A stretch of 64,000 nt of DNA from a virus: positions 124,001 through 188,000 of the IMG/VR virus record IMGVR_UViG_3300027770_000027; one strand, 5' to 3'. The notes below the pieces were generated by a model, which was given only the letters and a program-made list of their open reading frames with translations, was not told the DNA's origin and did not search any database. The position numbers and the translations under genes are program-made. Below are positions 59,222 through 64,000 of the stretch, in pieces. The number at the start of each line of letters is the position of its first letter. Position 1 is the stretch's first letter.

Positions 59222-60109
59222 TTATTTTTCCTTTAGGTAATCTAAAAATAATTGTTTATCAAACAAATTGTCGAGATCATCAAAAGGACATTCATATAAA
59301 CGGCGTCCAATCCAATCATAATCTTCTAAATAAGAATCTACAAGATGTCTATAATTAGGTGCTAATTGGGGACCCACATTAACATTACTAGAATATCCAA
59401 AAACTGTAGGAGAATTGCTTATCCAAGCAACTGCTGCCTTTTTATCTAAGGCGGTTGCTACGTGTTGAATTACAGAATCTATTAATATAAACTTATCTGA
59501 TAGATAGGTATAACAAAACAAATTACGTAAATTATCAGTTACTTGAATAGTGTTCTCTAATTTTGGTTGATTCTCTCTGCGTATGTGTAAAATTTTATTA
59601 AAATCCTTATGAACAGTATTAACTAAGTCTTGGGCAATTGCAAGTGGAATATCTCTGGCCCAAGAATAATCTACATCTTGTCCATCTGCTCCTCCGTTAG
59701 TTTGTAACAATAAAACTGGTCCTTGTTTGTTTACCAATTTAGCAGCATTAATGAGTTCTCTTTGAGTTAATGTTAATTGAGGTTTAATTTGTACACATTT
59801 AATACCAAATAGGTCACACCATACTTGCACTAAATGACTTTTTTTGTTTATAAAGTCACTACAATGATAAGGTTCGGTTCTTAAAATAATTGAATTTTTA
59901 TCCTTAACAAAGTCATCATAAAAATATGCAAATTGTCCAGTTTTATAAACTCTATAAATTAATGGATTATGAAGGAACACTTCCGGCCAGGCAGTTACCA
60001 CTATTAGTTTATGATCTGGATAAGCAGCTTTGATAGAAACACAAACAGCTGTTGCCATTACACTTTTTCCAGCGCCTCCGTCAATGTGAAAAATTACATA
60101 CTTGTCCAT
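59222..60109 (-). CDS. GT-B-like glycosyltransferase (heptosyltransferase/GT9-like)
   Basis: 295 residues. The start DKYVIFHIDGGAGKSVMATA has a Gly-rich loop before a hydrophobic strand, as in GT9 proteins; the second half has LSDKFILIDSVIQHVATALD, KAAVAWISNSPTVFGYSS and GRRLYECPFDDL, the D-S-x-x-x-H-x-x-A-A-L motif of heptosyltransferase-like enzymes that binds the nucleotide-sugar. It overlaps the start of the next gene by 16 bases. Candidate substrates are host-surface glycans or virion proteins. Confidence 0.65.
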   Translation of the reverse strand: MDKYVIFHIDGGAGKSVMATAVCVSIKAAYPDHKLIVVTAWPEVFLHNPLIYRVYKTGQFAYFYDDFVKDKNSIILRTEPYHCSDFINKKSHLVQVWCDLFGIKCVQIKPQLTLTQRELINAAKLVNKQGPVLLLQTNGGADGQDVDYSWARDIPLAIAQDLVNTVHKDFNKILHIRRENQPKLENTIQVTDNLRNLFCYTYLSDKFILIDSVIQHVATALDKKAAVAWISNSPTVFGYSSNVNVGPQLAPNYRHLVDSYLEDYDWIGRRLYECPFDDLDNLFDKQLFLDYLKEK

Positions 60110-60579
60110 TTTTTTGTTATTTTAATGATAAATTCTGTTTCTTCACCGGTGAGATCTACACATTTTAATCCTTTATAAAATCTTCCAGAAGTATTAAAAT
60201 TAAAAATATCTGGAATATTGTCGTAAAAATAAGTATTACAATTTTTTTTAAAAATTTTGTATATAGATTTTATTACAAATTCTTTATTGTCTATATAATT
60301 GTCAAAAATATCTGGTATAGTGTAGTTTTTACTAACTGTCAAAATCTTAATATTATAATTCTGATAAACAATTCTAATATCAAATATAATATCAGAAATT
60401 TCTTTTTCAACAAAAAATTTAAAATATTTTTCTCTACCGGTAATTTTTTTATTTTTAAGTAAATCCCATTCAGTGTACTTGTTAACAATACGGGTTAAAA
60501 AGCTATCCAAGTAATTATGGAAAGGGAAAATTATGATTCTCTGGGGTAAGTGTACAACCAGATGATCTTTAATGTTCAT
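60094..60579 (-). CDS. Hypothetical protein
   Basis: 161 residues from the ATG at 60579. A longer frame would start with TTG and run through the upstream gene. It is very AT-rich, with beta/alpha alternation (IKDHLVVHLPQRIIIFPFH, KEISDIIFDIRIVYQNYNIK, FYDNIPDIFNFNTSGRFY). The DNIPDIF and SKNYTIPDIFDNYID phrases resemble HAD-like cap segments, but no DxD catalytic motif is found. It lies between the glycosyltransferase and the Cys-rich protein, overlapping both. Confidence 0.5.
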   Translation of the reverse strand: MNIKDHLVVHLPQRIIIFPFHNYLDSFLTRIVNKYTEWDLLKNKKITGREKYFKFFVEKEISDIIFDIRIVYQNYNIKILTVSKNYTIPDIFDNYIDNKEFVIKSIYKIFKKNCNTYFYDNIPDIFNFNTSGRFYKGLKCVDLTGEETEFIIKITKKWTSM

Positions 60580-61105
60580 TATCCAACATAATAGCCTCAG
60601 CCAAAGATTCTTCAACTATTTCTGGTGGAAGATTTTTATAAGCTTCTTCAACTATTTTGTTGAATTCTTTAAATTGTAAGGCAAACTTCATCTTATAATC
60701 ATGAGCATTTATAAGATCTTGTTTGGAAAGTTTAGAATATATAGAGGTTTCTTGTAAGCTTAAAGCTTCTAACAAAGGTTCTGCTATTGAATATAATATA
60801 GAAGCCACTCTATTATATAGTCTATCCAATGGAGATTTATAAGTTTCCATTAATGGTTTCTTTTTAAGTTTGTTGAAAAAATAATTTAAAACCACCGCTT
60901 TTTCTGTTTGAACATTACCTCTATTTAAAAATTCTCCACCACTGATGTGGTTTTTATTATAAGGATTATATACACAACCACTGCCAACTGCATCTGTTCC
61001 GCAATACATACACCCCTTGCCACCGATGTGAGCATGTGTGTTGGTAGGGGAAAACAAACAAGGCTGGCCAAAAGATTGTGATTGGCAGTAAATGCATCTA
61101 CTCAT
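60569..61105 (-). CDS. Cysteine-rich protein with duplicated CxYC...P..N..HIxGG motif
   Basis: 178 residues. The N-terminal ~56 residues are a tandem duplication: CIYCQSQSFGQPCLFSP then NTHAHIGG, and CMYCGTDAVGSGCVYNP then NKNHISGG, each with CxxC...C...H, so a small zinc-binding unit that could bind nucleic acid is likely. The remaining ~120 residues are helical (YKSPLDRLYNRVASILYSIA, AHDYKMKFALQFKEFNKIVE). This motif is familiar from other T4-like phages but its function is unknown. It is the first minus-strand gene next to the divergent plus-strand fibre. Confidence 0.6.
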   Translation of the reverse strand: MSRCIYCQSQSFGQPCLFSPTNTHAHIGGKGCMYCGTDAVGSGCVYNPYNKNHISGGEFLNRGNVQTEKAVVLNYFFNKLKKKPLMETYKSPLDRLYNRVASILYSIAEPLLEALSLQETSIYSKLSKQDLINAHDYKMKFALQFKEFNKIVEEAYKNLPPEIVEESLAEAIMLDNEH

Positions 61106-61110
61106 ATTGT

Positions 61111-61118
61111 TATTTAGG
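61111..61118 (-). promoter_or_regulatory. Late-type promoter box (CCTAAATA)
   Basis: Six of eight bases match, 6 bases before the ATG at 61105; +1 is predicted at the start codon. It lies in the 79-base divergent gap. Confidence 0.5.
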
Positions 61119-61155
61119 GGATTTTAAAAACAATGCCATAAAAATGTTTCAAGAG

Positions 61156-61163
61156 TGTAAATA
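61156..61163 (+). promoter_or_regulatory. Late-type promoter box on plus strand (TGTAAATA)
   Basis: Seven of eight consensus bases, 21 bases before the plus-strand fibre ATG at 61185; the leader would be about 16 bases. Confidence 0.5.
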
Positions 61164-61184
61164 TAGAAGAACATTTTATCTTCT

Positions 61185-64000
61185 ATGGGACTCCAAATAT
61201 ACAATCAACCCCAGGTCATTAACACCCTTATAGCCACCAATATATCTTCCCCTTCTTTGAGTGGTGTTCATTATGGAGACGGTGCGCCTCTGACAGACTT
61301 AAACGCTACCAACATTAGTCAAGGCACTTTAAATAACAGTAGACTGCCGGCAGTTGCAACCTTTACTACGTCTATTTCTTCTCCCTCTGTTAGTGGAGAT
61401 GGTGCTAATTTGACGGGTTTAAACGCTACCAACATTAGTCAAGGCACTTTAAATAACAGTAGACTGCCAGCAGCTGCAACTTTTGCTACCAGTGTTTCTT
61501 CCATAACTGTCAGTGGAGATGGTGCTAATTTGACGGGTTTAAACGCTACCAACATTAGTCAAGGCACTTTAAATAACAGTAGACTGCCAGCAGTTGCAAC
61601 TTTTGCTACCAGTGTTTCTTCCATAACTGTCAGTGGTATTTTTTATGGTGATGGTAGTAATTTATCAAATTTAGACGCTGGAGATATCATCCAGGGCACC
61701 TTAAACAACAGCAGATTACCAGCCGTTGCAACTTTTACCACCAGTGTTTCATCACCGGCCTTAAGTGGTAATCATTATGGAGATGGTTCTGCGTTGACTA
61801 ATTTAAACGCAACCAACATTGCCAGTGGTACTTTAAACAATAGTAGGTTACCTGCTATAGCCACCTTTACCACCTCAGTGTCTTCCCCAGCTTTAAGTGG
61901 TAATCATTATGGAGATGGTAGTAAATTGACCGGGGTGGTTCTTTCTACCGGTGGAACCATAACCGGTGACTTGAATATCACCGGTAATTTAAGTGCTCTA
62001 GGCACCACTACTCAAATAGACACCATGGTATTTGTTACTAGTGCAGTTTCTGTAACTAATACTGGTACTGGACCTGCTTTGTATGTAAAACAAACAGGTA
62101 GTAATGATGTGGCATCATTTTATGACGACACAACTTCAGCATTAATTATTAAAGACGGTGGTAATGTTGGTATTGGAGACAGCTCTCCCGGTTCTAAGTT
62201 ATCTGTTTATTCTTCTTCTGATACGCAACCAGCAGTAACTATTACTCAACTTGGAACTGCAAATGCTCTTATTATTGAAGATTCTACGAGCCCTGATAAT
62301 ACCCCATTTGTTATTGATGCAGATGGAAACGTCTTAATAGGATTATCAGCTACGTATGCAAGTCCGTTTAACTACCCCTTCCAAATATCCAGAGCAGGAA
62401 CTAGTGGAGCCACTTTTGCAAGATTCACGAACAGCACTTCTAGCGCAGGATTGAGATTTGCAAAATCTCGTGGATCCACCAACGGAACTTTTAGTGGTGG
62501 ACTTAGCTCAGGAGACAACATTGGAGTAATAGATTACTACGGAGACAATGGGGCCCTTAGTGCAACAAGAACTGCGTGGATTGCAAACGAAGCAGACGGT
62601 CTATTTACAGCTTCCAGTGCTCCAAGTAGATTCACAATTGCTACAACAGCTTCAGGATCAACAACTCCTGTTGAACGTTTGCGGATTGATAATGTCGGCA
62701 ATGTTGGTATTGGAGATACTTCTCCAAACTCCAAACTATCAGTTTACTCCACTTCTAATACAGAAGCCGCAGTAACTATTAACCAAACCGGAACAGGAAA
62801 CGCATTTGTTGTAGAAGATTCCACGAGTCCTGATAGCACACCGTTTGTAATTGATGCAGACGGAAACGTAATTGTTGGGGGACTTTCTGCATATAATGAT
62901 TCTACTACTACTGCTTCCAATAGTCGGATGCAATTACAAGTAGTAAGACAAGGTAACATTTCTTCTAGAATGGGTATGTGGACTTTCTCCACTCAAGTTG
63001 GAGATCGTGGAATATTTTCATTTAACAAATCAGCTGCAACTACTACAGGAATTGCTTCTGCTGTTTCAATTAATGAAGACATTGGTTCTATAGATTTTAA
63101 CGGTTACGATAAAGCTGTTGTTCCTGTTTTGCAAAGAGCAGCAATGATTTTAGGGGAAGTTGACGGAGTACCACTTTCAGGATCCGTTCCCGGAAGAATA
63201 AGCTTCCTTACTACTTCATCAGGGTCTGATGATGTTACAGAAAAAATGCGGATTACCAATGACGGCAAGGTTGGTATTGGGACCGAAGCCCCGGGTGAAA
63301 AATTGACGGTAGCTGGAAACATCAGTGCCCAAGGAAACATCAGCTCTACTTTTTACGGTTCTAATGGATTCGTAAAAGACGCGCTAAATCCAGGAATTTC
63401 ATCCTTCAAATCCTCTAATTCTAGATTTGATCTTCCATCTCAAGCTGCTTTTGACAGTTCTGGCAATTTATACATTTCCAGCAATCGTGCCATTCGCAAG
63501 ATAACTCCAGCCGGTGTAGTTTCAACTTTTGCGGGTTCACCGGGACAATCCGGTACATCAAATGGTACAGGAACCGCCGCCAGATTCAACACTCCAACTG
63601 GAATGGCGTTTGATTCCAGCGGCAATCTATTCGTAGCAGACTTCGGCAATAACAACATTCGTAAAATAAGTCCAGCTGGGGTGGTGTCCTCTTTTGCTGG
63701 TTCAACTGCAGGGCTCTCCGGATCAACAAACAATTCAACGGGATCTTCTGCTAGATTTTACGGACCAATTGGTGTTGCCATAGATTCTTCTAATAATTTA
63801 TTTGTAGCAGACTCTGTCAACAACACTATCCGCAAGATAACTGCTGCTGGTGCGGTAACCACTTTTGCTGGTATAGTGGGCTCAACAGGCTCGACAGATG
63901 GGGCCGGAACCGTAGCCACATTCTGGGAACCACATGGGATCACCATAGATTCTAGTAACACGTTATACGTTGCAGATAGAAACAATGCAAAAATTCGTAA
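61185..64000 (+). CDS. Long tail fibre with tandem GDG modules and NHL propeller (partial)
   Basis: An open plus-strand frame from an ATG at 61185 to the right edge without a stop (938 codons seen). Residues ~25-240 are five or six 40-residue modules (LNATNISQGTL, NNSRLPAVATF, SVSSPALSG) with near-identical protein sequence to modules of the minus-strand fibre at 2113-5880. Residues ~250-700 hold an intramolecular duplication (NVGIGDSSPGSKLSVYS / NVGIGDTSPNSKLSVYS, with IDADGNVLIG). Residues ~770 to the end are NHL repeats (NLFVADFGNNNIRKISPAG, NLFVADSVNNTIRKITAAG). It lacks the SGVLAG attachment domain of the left-side fibres. It is the only large plus-strand gene in the window. Confidence 0.8.
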   Translation, partial: MGLQIYNQPQVINTLIATNISSPSLSGVHYGDGAPLTDLNATNISQGTLNNSRLPAVATFTTSISSPSVSGDGANLTGLNATNISQGTLNNSRLPAAATFATSVSSITVSGDGANLTGLNATNISQGTLNNSRLPAVATFATSVSSITVSGIFYGDGSNLSNLDAGDIIQGTLNNSRLPAVATFTTSVSSPALSGNHYGDGSALTNLNATNIASGTLNNSRLPAIATFTTSVSSPALSGNHYGDGSKLTGVVLSTGGTITGDLNITGNLSALGTTTQIDTMVFVTSAVSVTNTGTGPALYVKQTGSNDVASFYDDTTSALIIKDGGNVGIGDSSPGSKLSVYSSSDTQPAVTITQLGTANALIIEDSTSPDNTPFVIDADGNVLIGLSATYASPFNYPFQISRAGTSGATFARFTNSTSSAGLRFAKSRGSTNGTFSGGLSSGDNIGVIDYYGDNGALSATRTAWIANEADGLFTASSAPSRFTIATTASGSTTPVERLRIDNVGNVGIGDTSPNSKLSVYSTSNTEAAVTINQTGTGNAFVVEDSTSPDSTPFVIDADGNVIVGGLSAYNDSTTTASNSRMQLQVVRQGNISSRMGMWTFSTQVGDRGIFSFNKSAATTTGIASAVSINEDIGSIDFNGYDKAVVPVLQRAAMILGEVDGVPLSGSVPGRISFLTTSSGSDDVTEKMRITNDGKVGIGTEAPGEKLTVAGNISAQGNISSTFYGSNGFVKDALNPGISSFKSSNSRFDLPSQAAFDSSGNLYISSNRAIRKITPAGVVSTFAGSPGQSGTSNGTGTAARFNTPTGMAFDSSGNLFVADFGNNNIRKISPAGVVSSFAGSTAGLSGSTNNSTGSSARFYGPIGVAIDSSNNLFVADSVNNTIRKITAAGAVTTFAGIVGSTGSTDGAGTVATFWEPHGITIDSSNTLYVADRNNAKIR
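61281..61640. repeat. Three tandem 120-bp repeats in the plus-strand fibre
   Basis: Three copies with a 120-base period, each containing aaacgctaccaacattagtc followed by aaggcactttaaataacagt. Copies 2 and 3 are almost identical (the last ~70 bases differ at one position), indicating recent tandem duplication of a 40-residue fibre module. Confidence 0.9.

Noticed and set aside
62537-63985. Several minus-strand open frames of 60-100 codons at the right edge.
   Set aside because: They are antisense to the plus-strand fibre and have Pro/Ser/Val compositions typical of reverse-frame translation of Gly/Thr/Asn-rich repeats.
1-64000. tRNA, integrase, transposase or lysogeny genes.
   Set aside because: None was recognised on either strand; no attachment site or repressor was seen.

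Overview
The window is a 64 kb segment of an AT-rich, very densely packed genome of a T4-like (Tevenvirinae-type) contractile-tailed phage. The evidence is a set of recognisable T4 core proteins: gp6 and gp25 (baseplate wedge), gp15 (tail completion), gp20 (portal), gp21 (prohead protease), gp22 (scaffold), gp23 (major capsid), gp4 (head completion), a gp16-like small terminase, gp44 (clamp loader), a gp61-like primase and a GroES/gp31-like co-chaperonin. No tRNA, rRNA, CRISPR array, integrase or IS element was seen, and no gap between genes exceeds 100 bases. Both window ends cut through adhesin genes, so this is a piece of a larger genome.

Layout. 1-20,240 (minus strand) is a tail-fibre/adhesin island: a partial LamG-like protein, an Asp-box beta-propeller fibre, three paralogous fibres with glycine-rich tips, a 2,183-residue cysteine-rich beta-roll fibre, two small beta proteins and an RCC1-propeller fibre. 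20,266-31,821 holds the baseplate side: a 1,932-residue protein with PKD-like and NHL-like parts, a 1,142-residue gp7-position protein, gp6 and gp25. 32,444-35,900 mixes replication and nucleotide genes (gp44, dUTPase, a P-loop kinase) with the small terminase. 35,984-45,858 is the head and neck module in the order gp15, fibre-like protein, gp20, gp13-like, gp4, gp21, gp67-like, gp22, gp23, closed by a strong terminator. 45,879-54,633 carries a DinG/XPD-type helicase, small proteins, co-chaperonin, a DUF366-like protein, a glycosyltransferase, a class II amidotransferase next to QueC (7-deazaguanine chemistry) and the primase. 54,643-61,105 is accessory: a P-loop kinase, two tandem DUF1501 proteins with twin-arginine signals, and a GT-B-like glycosyltransferase. 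From 61,185 a plus-strand fibre with NHL repeats runs off the right edge. Its 40-residue modules match those of the minus-strand fibre at 2,113-5,880.

How it works together. Late genes are mostly preceded by a T4-late-type box (nnTAAATA) only 5-17 bases, and most often 6-7, before the start codon. This predicts leaderless or nearly leaderless late mRNAs, and clear Shine-Dalgarno sequences are scarce. In seven places the stop codon of the upstream gene is embedded in the box of the next gene. The phage appears to invest heavily in host recognition, using at least four propeller or beta-roll architectures, and in DNA chemistry. The host is not determined. DUF1501 proteins are especially common in Planctomycetes and Verrucomicrobia, while scarce Shine-Dalgarno sites would also suit Bacteroidota; both remain inference. 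Assignments rest on reading motifs by eye, without database searches.
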